Part shown: one piece after another, positions 1-10,100 of the stretch
Layout of the letters: each line of letters begins with the position of its first letter
Numbering within the stretch: the first letter of the stretch is position 1
Assembly (NCBI GenBank): GCA_025350595.1
Contig: JANXXP010000333.1
Span: forward strand, 1-34,868
Direction: 5' to 3'
Length of the DNA stretch: 34,868 bases
Origin: Bacteroidota bacterium
GTDB taxonomy: Bacteria; Bacteroidota; Bacteroidia; Bacteroidales; VadinHA17
The notes under the pieces: model-generated
Told to the model about the DNA's origin: nothing
What the model saw: only the letters and a program-made list of their open reading frames with translations
Databases searched by the model: none
Position numbers and translations under genes: made by a program

Positions 1-1
1 A

Positions 2-112
2 AACAAGTATCAATCATTAGAAGATGCAAAAGAAATTTTGGGAGACGTTGCGAACATAAGCAGACTTTTCATAGAGTTTCAGGAACATTTGTACAAACAG
101 AAAGTTGCATAA
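2..112 (+). CDS. C-terminal fragment of an unidentified protein
   Basis: The window opens inside this gene. Frame 2 is open from base 2 to a TAA at 110-112 and gives 36 residues, ending in EFQEHLYKQKVA. The composition (Glu, Lys, Leu, Phe, no low-complexity) reads like a genuine helical C-terminus. I do not recognise the family. Its stop codon falls almost exactly at the left edge of the repeat-like element that follows. Too little is present to assign a function. Confidence 0.5.
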   Translation, partial: NKYQSLEDAKEILGDVANISRLFIEFQEHLYKQKVA

Positions 113-295
113 TGACTGGAATAATGAATCATACAGCCCACGCTTCACAGCCACACACATTGCCAAGTCGCTCAAAAAGCCAACCGCACGACCAAAACTT
201 GTCAAAGAGTGTGTCTGTCCCAACGCACGGCAGACAGGAAAGTGCTTCGAAATGCCAAACGTTTCATATACGTAAACGTTGTTGGCAGTCATGCT
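107..295. repeat. Repeat-like noncoding element with terminal inverted repeats
   Basis: About 185 bp of CA-rich sequence, unlike its neighbours, bounded by an inverted pair: ATGACTG at 112-118 and CAGTCAT at 286-292. Near the right end two AAACGTT copies (257-264, where it is the palindrome AAACGTTT, and 274-280) can fold together. Both strands are open for 60-90 codons, but the peptides are low in hydrophobic core and look non-coding. From memory, similar sequence occurs as an intergenic dispersed repeat in Bacteroidota genomes; I could not search for it. Its position right after a stop codon and before a broken gene suggests an accessory or rearranged site. Confidence 0.45.
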
Positions 296-335
296 AAGAA
301 AGATAGCTTCATTACTAAATTTAAAACTTGATTAA

Positions 336-637
336 ATGAAAACATTTTGTAAAACCATCATGATTACAGGATTCATTTTAATAAGTATAAACGGAATACT
401 GGCACAAAAGATTGATAATAAACTCAACCAGGCCGGCTTGATGAAACAGTTTGTTGGAAGTTGGAAATGTGAGCTGGGCAAGACACAATAATGATTGGAG
501 ATAATATGGAATTTGGAACAGGATTGGTTTGTAATAGTCAGATTATTGTGAAAGCCAAGATTATTAATTCTATGCGATACTTCCTGCCTTTGTGCCATTG
601 TGCCGCGGCGCATTACCCTGAGCTTGCCGAAGGGTGA
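336..637 (+). pseudogene. Frameshifted and truncated secreted-protein gene
   Basis: ATG at 336 opens a 51-codon frame that stops at 489-491. It begins with a good signal peptide (MKTFCKTIMITGFILISING, then ILAQ) and then MKQFVGSWKCELG. If one A is restored in the A-run near 480, the reading passes into the frame starting at 482 (GKDTIMIGDNMEFGTGL) and stays plausible to about base 575. There it runs into unrelated short-repeat sequence and stops at 635-637. So there are two lesions: a one-base deletion and loss of the 3' part. The remnant resembles small secreted lipocalin-like or DUF1579-like proteins of ~150 aa, but I cannot name the family with confidence. Confidence 0.55.
586..637. repeat. 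Short dispersed intergenic repeat sequence with hairpin
   Basis: The stretch carries gccattgtgcc at 594-604, found again exactly at 26130-26140, followed by a small hairpin ACCCT (615-619) / AGGGT (631-635) around the segment gagcttgccga. Sequences of this kind are, from memory, scattered between genes in many Bacteroidota. Here it replaces the 3' end of the broken gene at 336. Confidence 0.35.
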
Positions 638-678
638 GCCATTATACCCATTTATTTTAGATACATCCTTATTATCAT

Positions 679-709
679 TTTGAAATATTGAGAATGTTTT
701 CTATTTTTG
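679..709 (+). promoter_or_regulatory. Bacteroidota-type promoter for the surface-protein operon
   Basis: TTTG at 679-682, a 19-base spacer, and TATTTTTG at 702-709 fit the Bacteroidota -33/-7 pattern (TTTG, 17-23 bases, TAnnTTTG). Transcription would start near 714-717, about 30 bases before the GTG start at 746. No other promoter of this type was noticed between here and 16578, which fits one transcript for the four genes. Confidence 0.6.
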
Positions 710-745
710 TTACTGTCTCGGTAATGCTGCTAAATTTTCAGATCA

Positions 746-3700
746 GTGCTAAAAGTATCTGGAACATCGGATCGCTTATTGGTCTTGCTTTTCTGTTTGG
801 TGTTGTCTCTGAATGTGTTCGGACAAAGTACTAATCTGGAAGAAGAGCGGATAGCTTCTTTATTGCTAAAAGTAGAGCAGGAAAACCGGACTGTTGATGA
901 ATTGATCTCAACAAATCTCACAAATCTTCCTGTCGGAATAAAGAAAACCATCAACGGAACCAAAATAGTTATTGCAATTGATAGTGCAAAGCTTACTCCT
1001 GAAGGGATGATTATCAGTGCATTCACCCAGATTAAACTGCCCGGAACAACCAAACCCATATCATTTGCAGCCCGAAATATGTTGATTACCCCATCCGGGA
1101 TATCTGTAACAGGAGCCTCACGTCTTGTATTAATCAGTGAATGTATAATTCCTTTCAGCGAAATGGTGAAATTAATACTTCCGGCCGATGGACGTAATTA
1201 TATTGAGTGGGACTGCAATGGCTTCAGATCAGTTAATTTAGGAGGAATATTTGAATTTTCGAGTGAATATTTTACACCCGATCCTTCACTAAGCCCAAAT
1301 AAGAACAAAGTTACTGCTGGTTTTGAAGTTAATACCACTGATCTCAATAACATCCTCATATCCGCATCAATAGATCCTTTCAGAGTCAAAGGTTTAGGTG
1401 ACATGACCTTTATTGTCAGACAAGCTTCATTAGATATGAGTGACTTTATTAATTGCCAGGGTTTTGTTGCACCATACGGATATCAAAATTTATTTTCTGA
1501 CTCTCCGCAGCTATGGCGGGGTTTCTTCCTGAAAGAATTAACTATTCTTCTTCCGTCCGAACTGAGCAGCTCTACAGAAAGGACGGCAATAAGTGCAAAT
1601 AACTTACTGATTGATGAATTCGGGATTTCAGGTAATTTCTCAGCAACTAATGTGTTGCCAATTAACAAAGGTAACGCTTCCGGCTGGCCATTTTCTGTGG
1701 ATAGAATTTCTATTGGAATTACACAAAACAGAATGACAGGAGGAGCAATAGAAGGAGCAATTGGAGTTCCATTTCTCGGAAGGGACACGCTGGGTTATTC
1801 TGCCCAGATTGAAAGTTCACCTTCAGGATTGCTTTACAATTTTTCAGTCGAAACAAATACTATCAGGAATTATTCAGTTCCGTTCGGAGGTACGGTAAGG
1901 TTAGACAAAGGGTGTGTTTTTGGAATGAAGGGAGGCAATGGTAAGTTTATCCCATCTGCAATTCTGAATGGAAGTCTTACAATACAAAAGGATCAGGTTA
2001 AATTAGAAGCGTTATGCTTCGAAGGACTTCAGTTAAGTGCTGAAAGCCCTTTTATATTTGGTGGTACTTTTGCCTCATCAGCTGGTGGAGATATTAAATT
2101 AGCTGGGTTTGAGGTAGCCGTTAACAATGTTTCACTTGATATTCTGTCTGGAAAAGCTTCACTCGGTTTCGATGTAAAAGTGGCCTTGATGGGTAAAAAC
2201 GAAAAAGGAGTGAGCGCCAGTACCCGTTTTTCAGTAAATGCATCAATTGAAGAGGTCCACAGCCCTTCAAATTCGCAGTTTACTGAGCAGAGATGGGTGT
2301 ATGACGGGACAGTAATTCAAAAAGTTTTAGTAAAAGGTAATGTTTCTATATTTTCAATAAATGGAAGAATAGATATTTTCAGAGATCATCCGGTTTATGG
2401 CGATGGATTTCATGGAAACGTCGGATTCATGATAAACAAAATTCTTACAGACACAGCTAAAGTCGAAATCTACTTCGGCACTAAAGTCAATTACAAATAC
2501 TGGTATGCAAAAATTGATATCCCTACTGATCTTCCGGTTGGAGGAGGTATCACCCTTTGTAAATTAGCTGGAGGTGCATATTGTAATATGGAGAAAAGAG
2601 ATCTGTCAAATGTTGAGAGTGAGTATATTCCAAAAGAAAGCAATGGACTCGGATTTATTGCAGAGGTTGGGATCTACGTGAAGGATAAAGAGCTTTTTAA
2701 TGCCGATACGAGATTCGAAATTGGCTTTAATATTAATAACGGGGTCAGATTTATTCAGTTCTCAGGTAACGGAAACTTCTTTTCAAAGACAACTGTTCCT
2801 GCGAAACCGGGAGAAATAAAGGTTGACCCTGTGACTGCATCAATAAACATGGTATTTGATAATGAGAATGACGTTTTTCATGCCAACCTGAGGGTCTATA
2901 TGAATCTTGCCAATGCTATCCATGGTATCGGTCCTGATGGATTAATGGGAGAGGCAGTAATTCATAGCGATCCTACTGACTGGTACATCTATATTGGTCG
3001 TCCATCCTTTCCGCTAGGGGTAAAAGTAATTGGTCTCTTTGAAACGCAATCCTATTTTATGGCGGGCACGAAGATTGAAAACATGCCGTTGCCACCTTCT
3101 GAAGTTGCTTCCATCATCAAAAATATTGATCTGGATTTCATGAAGAACGAAAGTGGTTTTGCCACAGGCCGGGGTGTGGCTTTCGGAATCCGCTTTAAAG
3201 CAACTGCTGGTATTGGAAAGGATAAGGGTTTTGTCTATGCATATTTTAATGCAGGTGCCGGAGCTGATATAATGTTAAGGAATTATGGATCAGTTCAGTG
3301 CGAAGGTCGTTCCGGACCAATTGGTATTAACGGTTGGTATGCTTCGGGACAGGGATATGCGTATCTGACAGGTAAGATTGGGGTCAGGGTTAAAAAGACA
3401 GAATTCGATATTATGAGCGTTGCTGCTGCTTTGCTACTGCAGGCTAAAATGCCCAATCCGACATGGTTCCATGGAAATATCGCAGCCAGGTATAGTATAT
3501 TAGGAGGATTAGTAAAAGGAAAAGTCAATGTTGCAGTTACTCTTGGAGAGGAATGCGTTTTAGTTACCAACGGAGAGGAACTTGGTGAAGTTAAACTTAT
3601 TGGCGACATTAAACCTTCTGAGGGAACCAGCGAGGTGGATGTATTTGCTGCACCACAGGTTTCATTTAATACAAACATCGATAAAGAATTTGGTATGGTC

Positions 3701-5023
3701 AACCTTACCGACCAATATGCTGTATATAGGGTAAAACTTGATTATTTTAAACTCTTAAATTCAGAAAATCAGCCAATTACCAGCAAACTTCAATTAAACG
3801 ATGGCGGTGATCTGGCAATGTTGGAATTGCAGAATATACTTCCCGGTAAACAGAATCTCACCGCATCTGTTAAAGTGCATGTTGAGAAAAAATCACAATC
3901 AGGTGCCTGGGAACCAATTGAAAGCAACTCAGAACTTAAGGAAGCAAAGTTTATAACCGGAGAGGAGCCGAAGTCTATCCCTGAAAGCAATGTACTCTAT
4001 AGTTATCCTTTAAAAAATCAATACAATTTTTACAGAAATGAGTACAGTACAGGGTATATTAAACTTAAGCAAGGTCAGGCAAGTCTCTTTAGTCCAGTAA
4101 GCGGAGGAACAAGATGGAGCTACATGGCCAGATTTAAGGCGAGTACCGGGAGCATAATAGAATCGCCTGTTACTTACAGTGAAGCTGAATCAATGGTCTT
4201 GTTCGATATTCCAAAAACTTTAGGCTCTTCAGTTGCGTATGATATGACCATTGTAAAGAAACCTGTATCAGATGGCTCTATGGATAGAAACCTTCAACGG
4301 ACTGAGGTTTCAATGATTACTGCTAATGAAAGTGACTCTCTTAGTATGTTGAAAAATAAACTTACTGGTACAATTAGTTCTGAAGTTGAAACTGATCTTC
4401 ATTCATATTCATTTCGATCAAGTTTGTATTCGACATTCAATGATAAAATAAATATAATGACCAACTGGGAGGTTCGTTATGCGATTGATTTTACCCTCAT
4501 GAGCCTCATTGGAGTACAGAGTACACTAAACGAAACCTTTGATAAGTATGAAACTGAAGGGAATGGCATTGGAATTTCACCAATGATTTCAGTCGAAGCG
4601 TTAAGAGGGAATCCATGGTTAGATTCTCATGTTTATCCTCAATTATATGAATTATATGGAACTGCGGGTATCACTTTAAACAGAAACACTGACTTACTGG
4701 GATTAATACCATTGAAGACAATGACAATATTTAATTCCGGCGAAAAGGGTTATTTACTAAATGGATCAGCTGCAAATGCAAAAAACGGGGAAGTGAATAT
4801 CCGTTACTTTCTCCCACATTATGTCTATTCTGATTTTTCGGAACTTAGAAATAAAGCGGCTTCCATGTATCTTGGCAGAACAGATATCCCACCCCAAGCC
4901 CAACGCTTGCTTGCAGGCAGTATAGATGACATATCAAGGGGTAACTATCCATTCAGGATCAGCTACAGGTTACCGGGGTTAAATACTATTACTACCTCGA
5001 GAGATCTTAATATAAAATATTGA
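746..5023 (+). CDS. Large exported protein of unknown family (1425 aa)
   Basis: First gene of the surface operon. The frame is closed by TAA at 731-733, so GTG at 746 is the only standard start. It gives an ordinary signal peptide (hydrophobic LLVLLFCLVLSL, then NVFGQ, with the Q as the likely first mature residue). The mature part is a long run of alternating polar/hydrophobic segments rich in Gly, Asn and Ser, typical of beta-sheet surface or beta-helical proteins. Few cysteines, no transmembrane helix after the signal and no recognisable repeat were seen. The end (DLNIKY) lacks a T9SS sorting domain, so it is probably periplasmic, held by the outer membrane or complexed with its neighbours. 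I recognise no catalytic motif. The stop is 6 bases before the next gene. Function unknown; a structural or scaffold role with the SprB-type protein is inference from the operon. Confidence 0.85.
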   Translation: MLKVSGTSDRLLVLLFCLVLSLNVFGQSTNLEEERIASLLLKVEQENRTVDELISTNLTNLPVGIKKTINGTKIVIAIDSAKLTPEGMIISAFTQIKLPGTTKPISFAARNMLITPSGISVTGASRLVLISECIIPFSEMVKLILPADGRNYIEWDCNGFRSVNLGGIFEFSSEYFTPDPSLSPNKNKVTAGFEVNTTDLNNILISASIDPFRVKGLGDMTFIVRQASLDMSDFINCQGFVAPYGYQNLFSDSPQLWRGFFLKELTILLPSELSSSTERTAISANNLLIDEFGISGNFSATNVLPINKGNASGWPFSVDRISIGITQNRMTGGAIEGAIGVPFLGRDTLGYSAQIESSPSGLLYNFSVETNTIRNYSVPFGGTVRLDKGCVFGMKGGNGKFIPSAILNGSLTIQKDQVKLEALCFEGLQLSAESPFIFGGTFASSAGGDIKLAGFEVAVNNVSLDILSGKASLGFDVKVALMGKNEKGVSASTRFSVNASIEEVHSPSNSQFTEQRWVYDGTVIQKVLVKGNVSIFSINGRIDIFRDHPVYGDGFHGNVGFMINKILTDTAKVEIYFGTKVNYKYWYAKIDIPTDLPVGGGITLCKLAGGAYCNMEKRDLSNVESEYIPKESNGLGFIAEVGIYVKDKELFNADTRFEIGFNINNGVRFIQFSGNGNFFSKTTVPAKPGEIKVDPVTASINMVFDNENDVFHANLRVYMNLANAIHGIGPDGLMGEAVIHSDPTDWYIYIGRPSFPLGVKVIGLFETQSYFMAGTKIENMPLPPSEVASIIKNIDLDFMKNESGFATGRGVAFGIRFKATAGIGKDKGFVYAYFNAGAGADIMLRNYGSVQCEGRSGPIGINGWYASGQGYAYLTGKIGVRVKKTEFDIMSVAAALLLQAKMPNPTWFHGNIAARYSILGGLVKGKVNVAVTLGEECVLVTNGEELGEVKLIGDIKPSEGTSEVDVFAAPQVSFNTNIDKEFGMVNLTDQYAVYRVKLDYFKLLNSENQPITSKLQLNDGGDLAMLELQNILPGKQNLTASVKVHVEKKSQSGAWEPIESNSELKEAKFITGEEPKSIPESNVLYSYPLKNQYNFYRNEYSTGYIKLKQGQASLFSPVSGGTRWSYMARFKASTGSIIESPVTYSEAESMVLFDIPKTLGSSVAYDMTIVKKPVSDGSMDRNLQRTEVSMITANESDSLSMLKNKLTGTISSEVETDLHSYSFRSSLYSTFNDKINIMTNWEVRYAIDFTLMSLIGVQSTLNETFDKYETEGNGIGISPMISVEALRGNPWLDSHVYPQLYELYGTAGITLNRNTDLLGLIPLKTMTIFNSGEKGYLLNGSAANAKNGEVNIRYFLPHYVYSDFSELRNKAASMYLGRTDIPPQAQRLLAGSIDDISRGNYPFRISYRLPGLNTITTSRDLNIKY

Positions 5024-5029
5024 TTTATT

Positions 5030-7126
5030 GTGAGAGCATTGAGTAAATATATATTGCTGATTATCCTTTCATTATGCTTTTGGGTTTCCACTTTAGCTCA
5101 GACTGAAAATAAATTAACCTGCATTGCCCTGGTTAAAAAGGACTCTGTTGTTCTTCGATGGGTTCCGGCATCAATTCCAGTATGGCAAATTGGTAATAAG
5201 TACGGGTATATAATTAAACGATATAAAATTGCAAAAGGAGGAGTCTTTATTCCTGACGGATTAAGCAAAGGAGAAATACTTAATCAGATTCCGGTAAAAC
5301 CAATCAGCAATGAAGATTTCAACAAGCTGGCTTTGTCTGTACCCCGATCTTCAATTGTGCAGGAAGCCATTTATGGAACTGATTTTCAACCTCAGTCAGA
5401 GGGCAATAATTTTTCAGGGTTTCTAAAAGCTTATAATGATCTTGAGGTCAGGTTCGGATTTGCTCTTTTTATATGTGATTTGTCTCCGGTTGTTGCAAGA
5501 GCAGCAGGGTTACAGTTCACGGATAAGAATGTTCTGTCGGATGAAAGGTATGCCTATAGTATTTCGCTGGCAAATGTTCCTGACGGAATGCAGGTAGCTC
5601 CGGCTGTTGTTGTTTTGGATGCCGGATTAATTACAAAACTTCCTCCTGTAACCGATGTTCAGGCTATCTTTCTTGATAAAGCTGTTAAGCTCCAATGGCC
5701 GATAATGATTCACAAGGGTACTTTCACAGCATATATTCTTGAAAAAAGTACTGATGGTGTTAACTTCTCACCGATATCTGACTTACCTCTGGTTAATCTC
5801 ACAGAAGATGAAAGCCCCGATTACTTTGTTTACACCGATTCTTTGATTTCAAATTATGAGCAGACCCGGTATAGAGTAAAGGGGATCAGCCCTTTTGGTG
5901 AAGAAAGTCCTGCTTCGGAAGTTGTCAAAGGAAAAGGTGCTCCTGAGTTTACGGCTTATGCAGTTATTGATACAGCTGAGGTTCTTGATAATAAAAAAAT
6001 TGTTGTTCACTGGAGGGTAACTGAAAGTAAATCATCACCTGTTTCCGGCATTACAATTCTAAGGTCAGACAAGTCAGACGGAGTGTACGTAACCCTGACT
6101 CCGAAACCGATATCTCAAAGCTTGAGGACTTTCACGGATAGTCATCCGGGAGTTTCCAACTACTATAAAGTTGAACTGATCGGAAAAGAAAATCTCTCTT
6201 CCAAATCATTCCCTTATCTGGTTCAGACTGAAGACAATAATCCTCCGATCGCTCCGCAGATGCTTACCGGAAAGGTTGATTCATCAGGTATAGTCACAAT
6301 AGCCTGGAAAGCGAATCAAGAACCTGATTTGCTGGGTTATAAAGTATTCCGGGCTAATAGTCGTGATGAAGAATTTATTTCACTTGACCGGAAAATTACT
6401 TCTCAGAATATCTGCATTGATACTATAAACCTGAATACACTTACGCACAAAATCTGTTATCAGGTAATTGCGATGGATAAAAGATATAACAGTTCCGGTT
6501 ATTCATCAATTCTTGAACTGACCCGTCCGGATACTGTTCCTCCGGCACCGGCTGTTATTCGAAGAATTGATGTAGATAATGGTAAGGTTACCATGCAGTT
6601 GGAAGGTAGTCCTTCAAACGATATTAGCTTATACGAGCTTTACAGAATAGCAGAAATTGACAGCTCTCAAAAAAAGGTTATGACGTGGAAAGGAAAGCTG
6701 CCAGTTACTTTTGATGATATGCCTGATAAACAAGCGATTCGTTATCGGTATAAGCTAAATACTATTGATTTTGCAGGGAACGCTTCTGAATATGCCAGGA
6801 ATATATATGTGCCTGGTTCAACGCAAAAATCAATAATTCTGAAAGCGGAACAGAACAAGAATGGTAAAAGTATACTGCTTTCATGGAACTTGCCTCAGAA
6901 TTTCAAAATGGCAAAAACTATTATATACCGAAGTAAGGATAAGGAACCGATTAGTATTTACAAAACGATAGAAGGAGAAGATCAGAAATTTCTGGATTCG
7001 GATATTGAAATGAATATGGCATATGATTACAGGATAAAGGTTTTTGGAAGTAGAGGCAATGAATTTCTCACCTCGAATGAGATAAATTTTACTCCGGTAT
7101 TAAATTCAGTTTCGGATTTTAAATAG
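5030..7126 (+). CDS. Exported fibronectin type III-like protein (698 aa)
   Basis: Second gene of the operon, 6 bases after the previous stop and in the same frame, with GTG as the only standard start. The signal peptide is clear: MRALSKY, then a hydrophobic stretch ending WVSTLAQ. From about residue 205 the protein is a chain of ~95-residue beta-sandwich units with the fibronectin III pattern: PP-V near the start, LxW in the B strand, then YxLEKSxDG and a Y-R-V strand. Units begin near residues 205, 310, 410, 510 and 610. The first ~200 residues are a separate region I do not recognise. No T9SS sorting domain is seen at the C-terminus (SVSDFK). Such proteins usually act as spacers or in protein-protein or carbohydrate contact; the partner here is unknown. 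Confidence 0.85.
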   Translation: MRALSKYILLIILSLCFWVSTLAQTENKLTCIALVKKDSVVLRWVPASIPVWQIGNKYGYIIKRYKIAKGGVFIPDGLSKGEILNQIPVKPISNEDFNKLALSVPRSSIVQEAIYGTDFQPQSEGNNFSGFLKAYNDLEVRFGFALFICDLSPVVARAAGLQFTDKNVLSDERYAYSISLANVPDGMQVAPAVVVLDAGLITKLPPVTDVQAIFLDKAVKLQWPIMIHKGTFTAYILEKSTDGVNFSPISDLPLVNLTEDESPDYFVYTDSLISNYEQTRYRVKGISPFGEESPASEVVKGKGAPEFTAYAVIDTAEVLDNKKIVVHWRVTESKSSPVSGITILRSDKSDGVYVTLTPKPISQSLRTFTDSHPGVSNYYKVELIGKENLSSKSFPYLVQTEDNNPPIAPQMLTGKVDSSGIVTIAWKANQEPDLLGYKVFRANSRDEEFISLDRKITSQNICIDTINLNTLTHKICYQVIAMDKRYNSSGYSSILELTRPDTVPPAPAVIRRIDVDNGKVTMQLEGSPSNDISLYELYRIAEIDSSQKKVMTWKGKLPVTFDDMPDKQAIRYRYKLNTIDFAGNASEYARNIYVPGSTQKSIILKAEQNKNGKSILLSWNLPQNFKMAKTIIYRSKDKEPISIYKTIEGEDQKFLDSDIEMNMAYDYRIKVFGSRGNEFLTSNEINFTPVLNSVSDFK

Positions 7127-7133
7127 AATTCGT

Positions 7134-10100
7134 ATGAACCAATTACTGAAAAAGAGTTTTGGAATTATTTTGGCAGAATTTACTTTGCTGGTTGCGTTAG
7201 AAGCCCAGTTCTTTCCAACAATATCTATTAGTTTGACGGATATTCCAGCTGATTCAAAAGTATGTTATTCATCAAATTTTTCTTTAGCTTGTACAGTGAC
7301 ACCTTTTACCCCGGTTTACAATCCTGATTTTAATATTTTTTTAAATGGAATCGCGAACTCTTTTTCTTCATATCCCAGAGTTGTAAATGCTATAAAGAAT
7401 ACTAATTATTCCTATATGGCAGGTTACCTCTATTTATGGGATGATCTTCCTTCGAATAAAAATACAATAGCAGAAGATTTGAGAAGGGAAGTTATGTCAC
7501 GTAATACATATCTCACAAATGAAGAAATGAACAAGATATATACTAATTTTTTCGCAGCAGCATATGCCCAGTCATCCTGGCCTCCTCCATATTATTCTTA
7601 TTTATACAAATGGGAGTATATGGAATCAATCAGAGGATCAGATAAACCCTGGAAAATTCTGTCAAACCCAATAGGAGAATCTGCCACTGTGAAATTTATC
7701 CCGAAAAATTTTCTCCCAGCGCTCCAGGATAAGGCCACGGTAACTTTTAAGGCAGTGGCTTTCAATACCTATACCGGGAAATATTGTGACATATATAGTA
7801 ATGCAATTATTGTTGATGTACTTCCCGAGCCTCCAAAAGCAGGTTCAATATATACAAATGCCTCTTGTGTAAATAAACCATCCGGGGAAATTGTTATTTC
7901 CGATATCACTGGTGAAGTCCCGACTAACTTATTTACATACAGGATAGTAAACAGTAATTCATCTTGCGGAGATTGGGATCATAATACGATTGATATTACA
8001 ACCAATAATGCCATTGATCATGCTTATAGCGGTAATTATAAATTGTGTCTGACCTATACAGCAACAGATCTAAAGAACTGTTATTCTGAACAATCATTTA
8101 CTGTTGGTTTCCTTCCTGAACTCAAGTATTCCTCTATCGCCTTAGATGTTTCATGCCCTGGTAGTGCTGATGGTAGTATCGAGGTTAATTTAACTACTTG
8201 GGCAGGGCGAAATAAAATTATTGTGAATGGAGTAACTATCAACGATGCAATCTCTTATATCTTTTATGGTCTTAGTCAGAAAGAGTATGATATTAAAGTC
8301 AGCGATGCGTGTTTTGATGATATTACAACAACAAAAAAGATTAATCAACCGGAATTTGTAATAATCACTTCTGTCACATCCAAAGATCCGACCTGTAATA
8401 ATCCGGGTAATGGTGGATTTGATATATCTGTTTCAGGGTTATCTGAAGGTTTATACGATTTCTATATTTATAATTCTTCGGGGAGCCTTGTGGTGAGTAA
8501 GACAGGACAGAGTTCTTCATGGTTCTATAATTCTCTTTCTGATGGTACTTATAGAATTAATGTCAGGGACCATGCCCATCCAAATTGTGAAGGTGTTTCC
8601 AAATCCATAACATTGAATCCTGTAGTTCCTCTTAATCTTACACTTAAATCAAAAACCAATGTTGTATGTTTTGGTGAGAGTACCGGTGAAATTCAACTTA
8701 TTGGATCTGGGGGTTCCGGTTATTATAACATTAAGCATGGGAGTAAAATTATCACGACAAATCCAGCAATTTTTAGTTCGCTTCCAAAAAGCAGTTATAA
8801 TTTTGAAATTACCAATACCGACCAGACTTGTAGTGATGTTAAAACATTTACCGAAGAAATTTTAAGCAATGAAAAGATAAATATTACACTTACTCCACAA
8901 GATGTTAAATGCTTTGGGAATCAGGATGGCCAGATAGGTACCTTGGTCAGGGAAGGTACAGGCACATATAGATATTTCACCTGGGAATTACTGAAAAATA
9001 GTAATTGGATCTTTTTTTCAACCACTCAATCACCAAAAGATTTAGATATAGGCCTTTACCGGCTTACAGTTGAAGACAACGGAGGTTGTAAAGCTTCAGC
9101 AATCACAGAAATCAAACAACCCGCTTCACTCTTAATAACAAATGTCAGTAAGGTTGATGCCAGGTGCTTTGGAGAAACCGGCAAAATCGATATAACATCA
9201 TCCGGAGGGAATGGTGGCGATTTCTATCAATATTCAACCAATGATGTAGATTATAGTACTTTTTCTTCCGGAAGTTCATTTTTAAGGGGCCAGTATTATC
9301 TCAAAGTCAGAGATATAAAAGGCTGTGAGACTAAATGGCAAAATAAAGTAGCGATAAATGAACCATCACCATTAGATTTCACCTCAACTTCACCAAATTT
9401 TAATGGGTATAGTATTAAATGTTTTGGGGAGGCGACAGGAAGTATAATCTTAAATCCTCAAGGAGGAAATCTGAGCTATATATTTTCCATAGATGGAGTA
9501 AATTTCCAATCACAGAATCAATTTAGTAATCTCGTAGCAGGCTCCTACAACATTACTGTAAAAGATATCAGGAACTGTTCGTTAACTAAACCAATTACAC
9601 TGACGCAGCCATCAAAACTAACGCTTCCGATTCCTGTAGTGGATAATGTAAAATGCTTCGGATTGGCGACCGGGAAAATTTTAGTCAGTCCTACCGGGGC
9701 AGTTGCTCCTTTTGTATTCGAGATAAATGGGAGTACTCATGGTTCTTCTGGTGAATTCATTGGATTGCCTGCAGGTAATTACAATATTAAAGTGACAGAC
9801 AAAAATGGTTGTAATCAGGCACTTTCATCTAATGTTATTAATAAGAACCAACAAATTAAAACGACTCTTACACCTCAAAATGTGAGGTGCGCCGGCGAGA
9901 ACAATGGAAGAATTACAGTAATAACCACAGGAGGCTCAGGGGGGTTCAGCCATATTTGGGAAAAAGTCCCGGGAGGTACTTTGTCAAGTGGATCAGGAAT
10001 ACCGGATATTCAGGGTCTTAGTCCTGGATTATATCGTCTTAAACTCACTGATTCTGACCAATGTTTTGCTTCCGACAGTGCTAAAATAATGACTCCATTA

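Noticed and set aside
107-295. Integron attC site
   Set aside because: The end sequences do not match the RYYYAAC / GTTRRRY core boxes and no integrase gene is in the window.
112-297. Open frames of 61 aa (+) and 91 aa (-) in the repeat-like element
   Set aside because: Composition is not protein-like and both follow from the low stop density of the CA-rich repeat; no signal peptide, promoter or recognised domain.
694-834. ORF starting at ATG 694 with a hydrophobic N-terminus
   Set aside because: It overlaps the -7 box of the promoter, is in a different frame from the 1425-aa protein and ends after 46 codons inside it.
5015-5105. One 2130-aa protein interrupted by TGA at 5021 (both genes are in the same frame)
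   Set aside because: The downstream part opens with its own complete signal peptide (MRALSKY to STLAQ), so two proteins are meant.
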